Positions 43,946-56,230 of a DNA stretch of 64,000 bases are shown here, one piece after another. The stretch's first letter is position 1, and each line of letters opens with the position of its first letter. The translations under genes and the position numbers were made by a program. The stretch comes from Allodiplogaster sudhausi (Eukaryota > Nematoda > Chromadorea > Rhabditida > Diplogasteridae). The stretch lies in assembly GCA_945643635.1 (NCBI GenBank), contig CALZFC010000256.1:1486001-1550000 (forward strand). The letters run 5' to 3'. Below the pieces are notes generated by a model. It ran no database searches. It was not told the DNA's origin and was given only the letters and a program-made list of their open reading frames with translations.

Positions 43946-46437
43946 GCGGTTTTGTGGGGTAATTTTAAGAAAGGGGTAGGTTAAATTTTTCGATATCACA
44001 TTTTTGGCCCTAGTACATATGTATGTATGTGCAAAAAAACCCAAGAACAGTTCCGTTAAAGACCCTAAGAACACTTCATAAAACATTGCGGATAAATTAC
44101 GGACATTCTTGGTCTTGTTGCTCTGTTTACATAGACTCAGTGCTCGAATTGTTGTCAATTTCCGCGACAGCTGAAATCCTCAATGCTCGCTGAGCTGTGG
44201 CCAAGCACCATGATCAGGCACTCGCTTACAGATTACGAATGAAACTTCGTGAGGGGAGAGGAAGAGAGCGTGAGAACGAGAGGGAAGCGAGGGAAGAGGT
44301 GAGTGAGAGGATAAAAGAGTGTACAGAAATCGAGTAAAATTGAAGATACATATAAAGTAGTTTCATTTGACAGAAACATACGGATTCCTCAAAATATAAA
44401 AATAAAGTAAATTTAAAAGAATTCTAAGTATTTTTTTGAAGAGATTTGTTGGATGATTGAGACATTTAACCATTTTTCCATTTGGCTTTCTTCTTGAAAG
44501 CGATGTTATTTGAGAAAATTCCACGTATTTATTGAAAGAAAGCGAAAGTCGTGACGAGACATCAAATTGTAAAGAAATCTCTGGGTGTATGACCCTCAAG
44601 ATTTTCTGTCTCATTTTATTTGCCTTTTTATTCTCTTTCTTGGACTTATTCTTTCTATTCTCTTCAATTGTGTGTCTTGCTACGTTTTAAACTCTTTCTT
44701 TCTTATCCTTTATTCTTTCCATAACTCCTCCTTAATTTTTACTAGTCTAAAATACTTTTGTAACCTTACACACTAATCTTGTTTCATGTTTCAGTTCGGA
44801 TAGTGCTCTGGACTTGACTCAACAAGGATCTCTTCATCTCCTTACTTTATTCATAGTATTGAATACCGTATTCCTTATTCACGTCGGCTAATGCGACATT
44901 TTCTTGTAGTCTTTTACAACGATTCCCAAGGGTCAAGTGGCTTCAGAGCAAGAAACAGAACAACAAAGGCGGGAGACACATTAATAACACAATTAGTGTC
45001 CTTTATCAAAATATACAAACATATGTACGTGACAGAGTGTAAAATTTTATTATCACAAGTTCTAACTAATCGTGGTTTTCCTTTCTAATGGGAGTTGGAA
45101 AGGTTGCGATATTTTGCCAATCGCTGCCAATGTTTTTTTTCTGATCTTCTATTATCTTCAATTCAAGTAATACGAGCAGAGCTCTTCTTCATACTTGATT
45201 CCATTGTCCCCTGTTTTAGAATACTAAAATTCTATTCGGGATGAAGTTTGAAGTAGAATTAGTAGACTTCCTTGTTCTGTTAGAACCTCCTACTATTAAA
45301 ACAAAATAAATACTTGCAATTAATAATAATTAATGAACATGGGTGGCATTTGCCAGAAGAAGGCAAACGATGAAGCTCTAGCACAATGAGGCACAATGTC
45401 AGGCAGAATGCAGAACGTAGGGGCATCAGAAGAAGAGAGACGAAGAAAGAGGGACGAGCGGGAGAGAGTGAAGGGTGATAGAGGCGGAGACAGCCCGAGA
45501 GGAGGTCGAAGATGCGACCACTCACAAGCCAAGCAGCTCTGAATAATGATGAGTTTTCGGAGCAATCTTTCAACTCTGCTTAAGAGCAAAATTTAGCATT
45601 TTTATGCTAATTTCGCCTTGGCTGTAGCGGAATATCCCTTACTACACGTATCCATCGTACATTCCCTTTCAAGCATTAGCATAGCCTCGTGTTTATCTTT
45701 ACTCTTGTTTTGCTGGTATTTCTAGTTAGTCTCTCCTCGCTGGCTCTTCGCGAGCGGTTTTTCCCACCTTTGTTAGCCGATGCTGGCCTGGTTGGTGAAC
45801 ATGAACCGTTCAAATAACTCCGAGTCTTCCCGTTCCCGCGAATCAACTACACTGTATTCTTCGATGAGCATTTGCAAGAGATCATTGATTTATATTAACG
45901 GAGAAAGAAAAATTGCAAAATGAAATATGTAAATATCAGCAAACAAATACATGCATTTTCCGTTCTGACAGTTATTCATAACTAAGAAGCTAACTGTATT
46001 GCTTGGCTAAATGGCATCGCCATTGGTCAGATCATCATCCTTTTAGTGGCTGTGAAATGTAAATGTTTTTTTAACATAAAGCAGCTCATGCGTCTTCTTT
46101 CGCACGTCGGTCATTTGTGAAAGCGCGAGAATGTCGAACGAACAGCGCCGCCAGCTGCAGGCTGATTGATGATTGTGGCTCCACATTGAAAGATTGTTCT
46201 TGGCCAACTCAGGCCAGTCTTGCTTTGTAGAATATTGGAGAGAAATATATATGTATGTATGTAGATGTCTCTGAGTAGTGAATTCTTTTTACATATTTAT
46301 TTACAAATATAGTCCGACGTATTCTCTAGAAAACGTCGTAAATGTTGGCAAAGCTAAATGGTATTCTCTTTATATAACGGTAAAGGTAGTGCACTTTTTA
46401 AAATTAATCATTGTAATGATTATAATAAAATAGCTGT

Positions 46438-46561
46438 TTCACACGTGATAAAACGCGTTTAGTGCTGACGAGGTATGAGACTTCTCTTCGTCATCGTACT
46501 TCTTGCGCTTGCGACGGCTGGCCTTGCGGGAACGTTTGAGGAAAAAGGAGTAACCTCTTAT
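46438..46561 (-). other. Exon-like C-terminal coding segment in palindrome centre
   Basis: The minus strand reads GYSFFLKRSRKASRRKRKKY then DDEEKSHTSSALNAFYHV before a TGA, preceded by TCATAAGAG. It is strongly basic and then acidic, GC-richer than its surroundings. A possible upstream exon (about 46612-46660, EASGKKISCWRAY) is also minus. The family is not recognised. Confidence 0.35.
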
Positions 46562-46918
46562 GATGAAATATATTTTTAAATATACAAATTCTGAAAGCGT
46601 TAAAACATTCATGTAAGCACGCCAGCAGCTGATCTTTTTTCCTGAAGCTTCTAATCTAAAAATTTTTGATTGTGCCACATTTTTCAGAGTACAGGCATTC
46701 TGAACATTCCCTGATTAGTGATGAGCGATAAAATATGTAAAAGACTAGCTTATTTTTGATTACTAACTATTTTTAAATTACCTTCAAGCTGTATAATATC
46801 GAAATAAAGTGATACATTCATAAATATTCTTTATTGTTCAATTGTTTGGCCACTTCTTTCTTCTTCACTTTTTCTTTAATTACAAAAAATGTTAAATGTT
46901 TGAATTTTTTTTTACCAG

Positions 46919-47050
46919 AAATGCGACCCGATGCCTCACAGCGAGTGTGTCCAGAGAAAGAGTTCCTGTCGTAGAGCCGGAGGAGTATGCATCGTCGAGT
47001 ACAAGGACGGAAAGTGCTGCATGAGAAGTGCCTGGGGAACGAATAAATAG
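46919..47050 (+). CDS. Cysteine-rich, defensin-like peptide (last exon)
   Basis: A TTTTACCAG acceptor opens a 44-codon exon ending TAG. The 43 residues contain six cysteines with spacing C-x7-C-x6-C-x6-C-x8-CC: KCDPMPHSECVQRKSSC, CRRAGGVC, KDGKCC. The CRxxGGxC and GKCC motifs and closing CC pair resemble beta-defensin-like antimicrobial peptides; the charge is positive. The signal peptide exon expected upstream was not found. A polyadenylation-type signal (GAATAAATG) follows at about 47118. The exon lies in the unique centre of the large palindrome. Confidence 0.55.
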   Translation, partial: KCDPMPHSECVQRKSSCRRAGGVCIVEYKDGKCCMRSAWGTNK

Positions 47051-50028
47051 AGAAGTTGATGAAGATCTACGCGCAAAACATTCTCAGTTGCACATCAGTT
47101 TTTGTCAATGAACTTTTGAATAAATGAATGAAATTATTCGAATATGGCAATGTCAACGATTGGATCGGTAAAGTATTGTCACGAAGAAGATTAGAGACCA
47201 CAGACGATTATTTAAAAATTCAATTCAACACTGATTTTCGGGGTATCGAGTGGGCGAAATTCGTAAATATACAGTAAGTTACGTGACAAACTACTTTCAT
47301 AACAGCCTTAGGAAATAAAATTACAAAATTGCCTCGGCCGCACCCAATAGCTTCTTATTCAACAAAATTGGAAAATTCTAACTTTTTCTGCGACATTAGA
47401 AATGGCCAAAATTCTATAATTCTAAAATTTTTTGCTACAGAGAAAGATAGAATGAGGCAGAAAGAGTTCGAGATCATGATGGAAGTCTAGTACATACCTT
47501 CTCACCGTACTTTTTCCAGAATATTCATTCCCAAATTCCTATTTTTTAAAGTTTGTTGGTGTTACATTTTTTTTTTCTGAACCACAGTCATCAGCCTGCA
47601 GCTGGCGCTGTTCGTTCCACATTCTCGCGCTTTCACAAATGACCGACGTGCGAAAGAATAGGTATGGGCTGCTTTATGTTAAAAACCATTTACATTTTAC
47701 AGCCACTAAAAGGATGATGACGATGCCATTTAGCCAAGCAATACAGTTAGCTTCTTAGTTATGAATAACTGTCTGAACGGAAAATGCATGTATTTGTTTG
47801 CTGATATTTACATATCTCTTTTTATCAGCTGTATTTCATTTTGCAATTTTTCTTTCTCCGTTAATATAAATCAATGATCTCTTGCAAATGCTCATCGAAG
47901 AATACAGTGTAGTTGATTCGCGGGAACGGGAAGACTCGGAGTTATTTGAACGGTTCATGTTCACCAACCAGGCCAGCATCGGTTAACAAAGGTGGGAAAA
48001 ACCGCTCGCGAAGAGCCAGCGAGGAGAGACTAACTAGAAATACCAGCAAAACAAGAGTAAAGATAAACACGAGGCTATGCTAATGCTTGGAAGGGAATGT
48101 ACGATGGATACGTGTAGAAAGGGATATTCCGCTACAGCCAAAGTGAAATTAGCATAAAAATGCAAAATTTTGCTCGCAAAGAGAGTTGAAAGATTGCTAC
48201 GAAAACTCATCATTATCCAGAGCTGCTTGGCTTGCGAGTGGTCGCATCTCCGATCAGCTCTCGCGTTGTCTCTGCCTCAATCGTCCTTCTATCTCCCTCT
48301 CGTCCCTCTTTCTTCCCTCTTTCTCCCTTCTTCTGATGCCACTGCTTTCTGCATGCTGCCTGCATTGTGCTAGAGGTTCATCGTTTGACTTGCCTCCCAC
48401 ACACCTTCAGACAAATTAATTATAATTAATTAAAAGTATTTATTTTGTTGAAATAGTAGAAGGAGGTTCTAAAAGATCTAGGAAGGCAACTAATTTTAAA
48501 CTCCTCCTTCAAACTTCATCCCGAATGGAATTTTAGTATACTGCAACTGGGGACAATGGAACCAAGTATGAAGAGCTCTGCTCGTATTACTGATATTAAA
48601 GATCCGAAAAAAAACGTTGAAAGCGGTGACAAAACATCGCAACCTTTCCAACGTCACTTAGAAACGAAAACCACGATTAGTTAGAATTTGTGATAATAAC
48701 TTTTTACACTCTGTCATGTATGTATACATTGATAAAGGACAATAATTGTGTTTGTAATGTGGTTTTCTTGCCTTTGTTGTTCTGTTTCTAGCTCTTCAGA
48801 GCTGCTTGGCTTGTGAGTGGTCGCATCTTCGACCTCCTCTCGGGCTGTCTCCGCCTCTATCACCCTTCACTCTCTCCCGCTCGTCCCTCTTTCTTCGTCT
48901 CTCTTCTTCTGATGCCCCTACGTTCTGCATTCTGCCTGACATTGTGCCTCATTGTGCTAGAGCTTCATCGTTTGCCTTCTTCTGGCAAATGCCACCCATG
49001 TTCATTAATTATTATTAATTGCAAGTATTTATTTTGTTGAAATAGTAGGAGGTTCTAACAGAACAAGGAAGTCTACTAATTTTAAACTTCTACTTCAAAC
49101 TTCATCCCGAATAGAATTTTAGTATTCTAAAACAGGGGACAATGGAATCAAGTATGAAGAAGAGCTCTGCTCGTATTACTTGAATTGAAGATAATAGAAG
49201 ATCAGAAAAAAAAACATTGGCAGCGATTGGCAAAATATCGCAACCTTTCCAACTCCCATTAGAAAGGAAAACCACGATTAGTTAGAACTTGTGATAATAA
49301 AATTTTACACTCTGTCACGTACATATGTTTGTATATTTTGATAAAGGACACTAATTGTGTTATTAATTGTTGTTCTGTTTCTTGCTCTGAAGCCACTTGA
49401 CCCTTGGGAATCGTTGTAAAAGACTACAAGAAAATGTCGCATTAGCCGACGTGAATAAGAAATACGGTATTCAATACTATGAATAAAGTAAGGAGATGAA
49501 GAGACCCTTGTTGAGTCAAGTCCAGAGCACAATCCGAACTGAAACATGAAACAAGATTAGTGTGTAAGGTTACAAAAGTATTTTAGACTAGTCCGTCATT
49601 TCAGACTATCTCCAGTTAGTATAAACAAATAAAAAATTAACGGAGAGAATATGATTTACATTATTTAAGGTGAGAAAATCGCCAAAAATATATTTTAACA
49701 TATAAAATTTGAATATTTGGAATATGTTTTAAATGCCAAATTTGAAAATTTGGCATTTAATTTTAGTTTTTATCATACTTCTAGTATATACAAATAGAGA
49801 ACTTGCATAGAGAATGCAAATTAAAATATTTAAGATCAGAATATTTGCAGAAATTTATGTTAAGATTAAAAATTTGAATATTGTTGAATTTAAATATTTC
49901 GATTCGCAATTTTCCATAAAAGTTTTGAAACTTTGATTTCTTTTGCATGATATTGCGAAAGATCCACTAATTTTGCATTCGTTGCACTTTTGCACAGTAA
50001 AACGCAAAATTTCATCGCCGAAATACCG

Positions 50029-50036
50029 TATAAAAG
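50029..50036 (+). promoter_or_regulatory. TATA box, probably for the Argonaute gene
   Basis: ACCGTATAAAAGGGGC, a strong TATA consensus, followed about 30 bp later by a pyrimidine-rich, start-like CATCATTCG. The first recognised Argonaute exon is 540 bp downstream, so a 5' exon lies between, unless this serves another transcript. Confidence 0.4.
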
Positions 50037-50412
50037 GGGCATTCTAGAGGCTCCTCCATCATTCGCTCGCTTCATTCATCCGACTTCTCGTCTTCATCGT
50101 CGGTGGTTTTCAAGGATTATGAGACCTAACACCGGCTCCATATCTCTCCCTCCCGTCATCTTTCTCTCTCACACTCTCTCACTTTCCATTCTCTCTCCAT
50201 TTTTTCTTCCCTCTCTCCATTTCTCCCTTTTGTTTCTTTCCATCCCTATCTCTCTCATCTGTCCCTCTCCCTATGCAACTAGTATTCGTATCTCTGGGCT
50301 ATTCTATAGTTTACAAAGGCGGTGTGAGCGAAAATAAATAGTTGAGCGGGAATCATATTGTAATGTTATTTATCAAGGAGAATGATGTTGATATTATTTG
50401 AGTTTACTTACC

Positions 50413-50490
50413 TTCTTTACGACGAGTGCGGCAGGATCCGGCTGAAAGGATGGAAGGGGACTGCGCGCAGAGAGCGAAGCAGGCAGAGCC
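50413..50490 (-). other. Isolated minus-strand exon with consensus donor
   Basis: The minus strand reads ATGGCTCTGCCTGCT... (MALPASLSARSPLPSFQPDP, AALVVKK) and runs straight into GTAAGTAAAC, a perfect donor. No continuing exon was found downstream (positions below 50400). It may be the first exon of a divergent gene, or an inverted first exon of the Argonaute gene. Confidence 0.3.
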
Positions 50491-50579
50491 ATGGGAAGCC
50501 ATCCAGCTCCCAGGGCCAGGCCAGTCATTACAATTTAACATTCTATAACCGACTAATTAATTGGCCCTGCCTCTTTCAG

Positions 50580-53500
50580 ATGAGGCTCTTTCCACACTTC
50601 ATCCGATCGGTGAAGACGTCTCTATCAAGGTGCCGTCAACGTCTTTAATATCTCAAAAAAAAATGTCTTGAAACTTAAGACATACCTTTGCTAATTTCAT
50701 GAAGAAAATAAACTACATATTTATTTAAAACAATTCGGTAAATAAAATCAATTAATCCCAGGTGAACGGGTACGTCCTGGACACGCGGAGCATGAAGGAC
50801 GTCTTCCTGCACGAGATCCCCCTCACGGTGCACACCGACAAGAAGTCTTTTCTTCTGCATCTCAAAGGGCAGAATAACGAGTGCGTGTGAATAATTCAAT
50901 GTTGCTCCGCGTTTGTAGCACTGTTTTAGTTATTGTGATCGAAAAAGAATGAAAGGAAGCTTGACCTTGAATCGCGATTCAGAATATGATGATATTTCTC
51001 CTTGAAGCGTAATGAAGCAGAAGCGAAGAGCCGCGTGTTGGGCGATGCTGGAGTGGATTCAGCGAAAGCACTTTGATGAATTCGTCAAAGTGGCAGAGGG
51101 AAAGAATGTTGATGCTGCCAAAGTAAGCACATCTTCATTGTAGATGTCAAACAAAGAGCAATTAATCATTTCCTATGATTAGAAAAAAAAACTAACAGTA
51201 AACTATTTTACCTCTACTGAGCCTACTGTTTAATCTTTCAGCTCAAGGACTACTTCGTCTTCGACGGATATGCTCTCTTCTATTCCACCGTACAACTCCA
51301 GGCGCTCCATGGAACCATCGACAAGGTCATCCGACAATTCACTTGCGGGAATCTCTCTCTAAGAGTCAAAGAGGGCATCACTGGTCCCTAATGTTCAATT
51401 TTGACCACACCGGAACTCAATCACACGAAAATGAGAGGCTTCATCAATTTTTACATTTTTCTCCTGTCCAACAACCAAAATAAGGGAACAATTCGAAGTT
51501 CTACTTTTTTCCGATTAATCATCATTCGAAACACACAAAAAAGTCCTGATAACGATTTCTGAAAAGAGTTAATTTCATACCTGCCGATTTCCAGAGAGTT
51601 GATCCTATAAAATGAATGTTCCAGACAAACTTCACTGCTATTTTGAAGGGGAAATAACGCCGCGTAGAACTGCACTTTATAATCAAAATCAAAGGACACT
51701 ATTTCAGATATGTAGATGAATTCTAATGATCGACAGTGATTAAAATTCATGTATCCAAACAGTAATGCGAAATTTTCTTTTCATCTTTAGCAATCCGAGT
51801 TAGCAGCTCTACACCATTTTCAGGTTGATTTTCCGGCGGCGGTGCTTGAGCTGGCCGGAAATCGAGCAGAGCGAATCGAATACCAAGTCAAGAGCCCGAG
51901 TCAGATCTGGAAGTACGGCGCGGATCCAGAGAACCAGAGGCTGAGGAAGAACGAAGTCGTGCTGATGTTCCTCAGCAATCTCACATGGGCCCGCCTCTCG
52001 TCAGTGTCTCCATTCTCTTGTTTCTCCCTTTTAACCCGTTTTGTTCAGTCCTCGCCATCTCCACTACGGCAACAAGGCCTTCCATCCGTCGCATGAGAGG
52101 CAGCTCATGCTTGGCATGGTGAGAGATCATTGAACAGCTCGGTAAATCAATTTGATTCTTTCAACGCAGATCGCGATTGCCGGAATGGAAAAGACTGTCC
52201 GCCCGATGGGTGGGCAGCTGGTGATGCAGATTGACGGTATGATTCAGATGCTGTACACTTCTGTATTTAAAGCTTCTCAGCTTCTCATTCCTATTTCAAC
52301 TCTAGTTTGTTTGCAGCCAAGGTGTCCCCCTTCTTCTCGGAGATGCCTCTGCTGAAGCACATCGAGGAGCAGATCGGAGGCTGCGATCGACTCAGGGACG
52401 CGCGCACTGCGAAGCGACTCGGCAAGGCACTCCACGGTGAGCTGCTACCGAACATTTCTCTTCTCTCAAGCACATTTATCCGAATTGAAGATTGGATTCT
52501 GTAGCGTTATACTGTAATCTTGAATATATGGTTGTTGGATATATGCAGGAATTGCCGTGGAGACGACGCACATTAAGAACAAGAAAACGTTCCAATTCAG
52601 CGGATTCTCGTCGAAGAACGCTGCTTCGTTAGAAGACCAAATTCCCCTAAGATTTGGTTGAAAACGCTGTGCTTTTAGGAGCAAATTTGTTATGACGAAC
52701 AATAAGACTGGCGAAAAGCAAGAAATCAGCGTCAAGGAGTACTTTCTCGAGGCTTACAAGGTTGGGGAACATGAATTTAGAGAGAAAGGAGGCGGAGAGA
52801 GAGAGAGTGAGAGAGAGAGAGAGAGTGGTAGAAGAGTGAGGGAGAGAAGATAGTTAAGTTGATTTTTAATATTGAAAAGCTAACGGGTATCGTAACGTGA
52901 TTAATCCTTTTTTTGCAGTATAACTTGCAGTACCCGAACCTTCCTCTCGCAAAGGAAGTCTTCGGGAACGGCAGAACCAACCACTACCCGATTGAGGTTA
53001 CTGTAACAATGAGGAGGAACTCTGCGCATGGATGGTTGTCTCCGGAGAAGAACTGAATGTATTGCAGGCTCTGCGCATTGTTGGCGGCCAGCGAATTCCG
53101 AACAGCAAGAGCACTCCGGAGCTCATCGAGCGGCTCATCAAGGTTCTTCTTTTCTTCTTCTTAAACCATTCCCCGAACCCTCTCTTCCAGGAAGCCCAGA
53201 TGAAACCGCCGCAGATGCAGAAGCACATCGAAGAGCAGGCCTACCGAGCGTTCCTCGACGGCCAGAAGCACCTGCAGCTAATCCACTTCGGCGTTAGTGT
53301 CTTCCCTGTTTGTCTGCACTCTGTAAGCGAGCAGGGATGTATGTAGAACAAAGCTTCCTAGAAGAGTTGTTTTTCTGAACAAAAAAATGGTCAAACTTCT
53401 TTATCTTCGACAGCAGCAAGAGCGCAAGAAAGTTATGAAAAATAGAGGAAATTCCTACTATACTAAAATAGATAAGAGGAACTGATGAATTAGATTCCCA

Positions 53501-56197
53501 TAGTTTTGAACGTTTCCTGGAAGAAGAGGGTATTCGAAAGATTCGTCGTAAACTTTTTTTTTAGGTCGCACCCAGCCAAATTATTTTTTTACTTTTCTTT
53601 TCAAACATCAAGGAAAACCTAAAGACAAACTGCAGCCCTGCTATCGAGTATCTAAGCAGCTGTCTTGTTTAGGTTAAGCCTCTAAACTCGTTCATGAAAG
53701 TGAACGGCCAGATTGTCGCTGCTCCGGAGATCAAGATGGCGGGAGGGAGGGCTGCACAGGTTTCTTCGTTCTTTTCCAGTTCTCTATTTGGGGAGACATG
53801 AAATCGTTCCTTGCAGAGAGACGGCCGCTTCCCCGAGAAGTGGCGAGTCGGCCAGCGCGATCAGTTCTTCCGCGCCGCCGAGGCGAAAGGCGCCATCGTC
53901 TGCCTCAGCGTCGACAACTGCCTGAACCCGAACGATGCAAGGTCTTTTTCTAGTCCGCCACACTACCATAATATGCAAATGTTGCTTGAGAAAGCTGATG
54001 GACCGCCTGATCTCGGTGTGCAAGGATCGCGGGATGTGCGTGGACCCGAAACTGGCGAGTTCAAGAGCATTGCAAGACTTGATGAACACGACTACACTTT
54101 CTTTCTATTTCAGGTGCAGCACGAGCGGATCTCCTCTGACCCTGAGGCCGTCGCTTCCATGATGGAGAGCCTGAAGAAGAAGGGCAACGTCAGCATCGCT
54201 GTCTTCATCACGAAGAACAAGCGCGATTCCGTGCACCGTACGCTCTTTTCTGCTTCTTAGTCCTTCTTCTCTACTCCCCCTTCTCTTCATAAGTCTTCGA
54301 CTGATTCCAGACACGGTCAAGCTTCACGAGGCCCGCACCGGAGTGCTGAGCCAGCACATGTGCCTGGGCACGGTCCATCAGGTTTCTACTTCGTCTCACT
54401 CAGTTTATAGATATGTAACTAGGATGCCCTTTCTTTAGCAGTAGAACATTATTATATTTTTAGATCCTGGACAACAAGCCGCTGTGCTTGAACAACGTCG
54501 CCCAGAAGATCAATCAGAAGCTGGGCGGAGTCAACTTTGACATGAGCCTGAGCCCGCAGCTCCGCTCCATGAATCCGGAGATGTTCAACAGGTCAGATTT
54601 TGTCATCATTTACCAGGAACTTTTTGATGTTTCCTCTCAGGGCGAACTGGTTCAACGGCCGAACGCTCTTCATCGGCCTCGCCCTCTCGCACGCCGCTCC
54701 GCAGTCCTTCGCAGACCGCAACAACCGTGAGGCCGTCTCCCCTTCAGTCGTCGGTGTCAGTGTCCTTTTCATCTGGATAATCTGTGTTGTCATTTTAAAA
54801 AAAAGTTTTTTTTTTAAACTGCTTCCAGATCGCTCACACTCTGAAGGAGATCATGAGCTACCGGGGCGAATATCTTCTCCAGAGTGCCCGCAACGCGACA
54901 ATTGAGGTTTTGAAGTGGCAGATATCGTTTGCTGTGGCGGAGTATTGATAGTTGCTTCTAATTGCAGAATATGACGCCTTCCATCGTGCGCGCCTTGACT
55001 GGCTTCTTCCAGAGTGCGCGTGATCTTCCGCACAACATTGTAATCTTCCGCGCGGGCACGAGCGAAGGAGAGTTCAAGAAGGTATGTACATTGGGGGAAT
55101 TCTCTCGGCATTACACAAAAAAAATTGTTTGAAACAAACATTGTTTCATCTGGGTAAAACTGAAACAATATTGTTTCCGGTTTGCCCCCGAAACAATCTT
55201 GTTTCAAATTTTTTTCTTTCTAATCGCAGCTTCTTCCGCACTTCCCTCCTGAAACTGGTCACTCTCCAATGCCTTTTGGCTTCCATTTTAAATATAACAT
55301 TCCCTAATATTTCACTAGAATAAGGGATGATCTTCCAGAGACGGGCTTGTGTATTTGGGAAGGATATAGAAAAGAGCCTCTCTTGCAGGCGGCCTTCGAG
55401 ACGGACCAAGTGGTGGCCGCCTTCAGCCAGGTGCAGCACCTCCGTCCCTCTCCCATCTACTTGCCGAGTGTTACCACCGTCGTCATTATCTCTGGCTCCA
55501 ACTACCGCGCAGTCACCGCCACTGAGACAGTGCGCTTTGGAATGTGTACTGTAATTGTTACGTCACGAAATACTTTTCAGCCCGACAACGTCTCTCCCGG
55601 AACTTGCCTCACCAGGCAGGCCGTCAATCCGGACATGAAGGAGTTCGTCATGGTGCCGCAGCGGGCCATCATGGTGAGCTTTAAAAGCTTTAAGCTTCAT
55701 CACTCATAAAAAAAAAACCCAATGAAGAATATTGATTGAGAATTAAAATGATGGAAAAGAAAATATAAGGAATTTGTTTATATGACCTTCTTCAGGGAAC
55801 GGCCCGTCCAATTCGCTGCACTGTCGTCCGTGAAGTGGAGGGCAGAGTGGGCAGTCTCTTCACTTCGGCTGAGCTGAAGGTGAAACATCGAAACTACAAT
55901 GTATTATAGTTATAGCTGTAGTTATTCCCTCGTTGCTGCAGAATTCAACTTTATTCAGGTGATGGTGAATTCTCTCTGCCACACCCACACCAAGGTCACG
56001 GCTCCTGTCCACGCGCCCGGCGTTCTCATGGCGGCAGAGGAACTGGCGAAGCGAGGACGAAACAACTACAATGAGGAGCAGTTAGTGGAGGGAATGAGGG
56101 AGAGGGGGGAAAGAGGAGTGAGCTTCAGGGAGAGAGAGATAGGAGAGAGAGACAGGAAGCCAGAGAGAGAACGAGAGAGAGAGAGAGAGAAAGAGAA

Positions 56198-56230
<33 letters not shown>

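Larger units (their letters stand above)
44739..49592. mobile_element. 4.85-kb inverted repeat (foldback element or palindromic duplication)
   Basis: The left arm about 44739-46178 and right arm about 47581-49592 are complementary over their lengths, e.g. left end ACTAGTCTAAAATACTTTTG and right end CAAAAGTATTTTAGACTAGT. The right arm is about 570 bp longer because a segment (AGCTGCTTGGCTTG.GAGTGGTCGCATCT) is present twice (about 48220 and 48800). The centre of about 1.4 kb is unique and holds a Cys-rich peptide exon and a minus-strand exon. No transposase frame and no clear target duplication are seen. Confidence 0.85.
49593..50570. other. Promoter region of the Argonaute gene
   Basis: AT-rich, then CT-rich at 50140-50240. 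It includes the TATA box at 50029. A small exon-like segment on the minus strand at 50413-50490 is listed separately. Confidence 0.4.

Noticed and set aside
45280..45589. Open frames in the palindrome arms (also 48170-49040)
   Set aside because: They occur mirrored in both arms with frame-breaking differences; no domain or splice context.
44739..49592. Polinton/Maverick-type giant transposon
   Set aside because: No polymerase B, integrase, ATPase or capsid-like frame was found; the element is mostly inverted arms without coding content.
50401..50530. Plus-strand first exon of the Argonaute (open frame with GRIRLKGWKGTARRERSRQS)
   Set aside because: No donor follows on the plus strand, whereas the minus strand has a perfect GTAAGT; the frame gives no Argonaute-like N-terminus.
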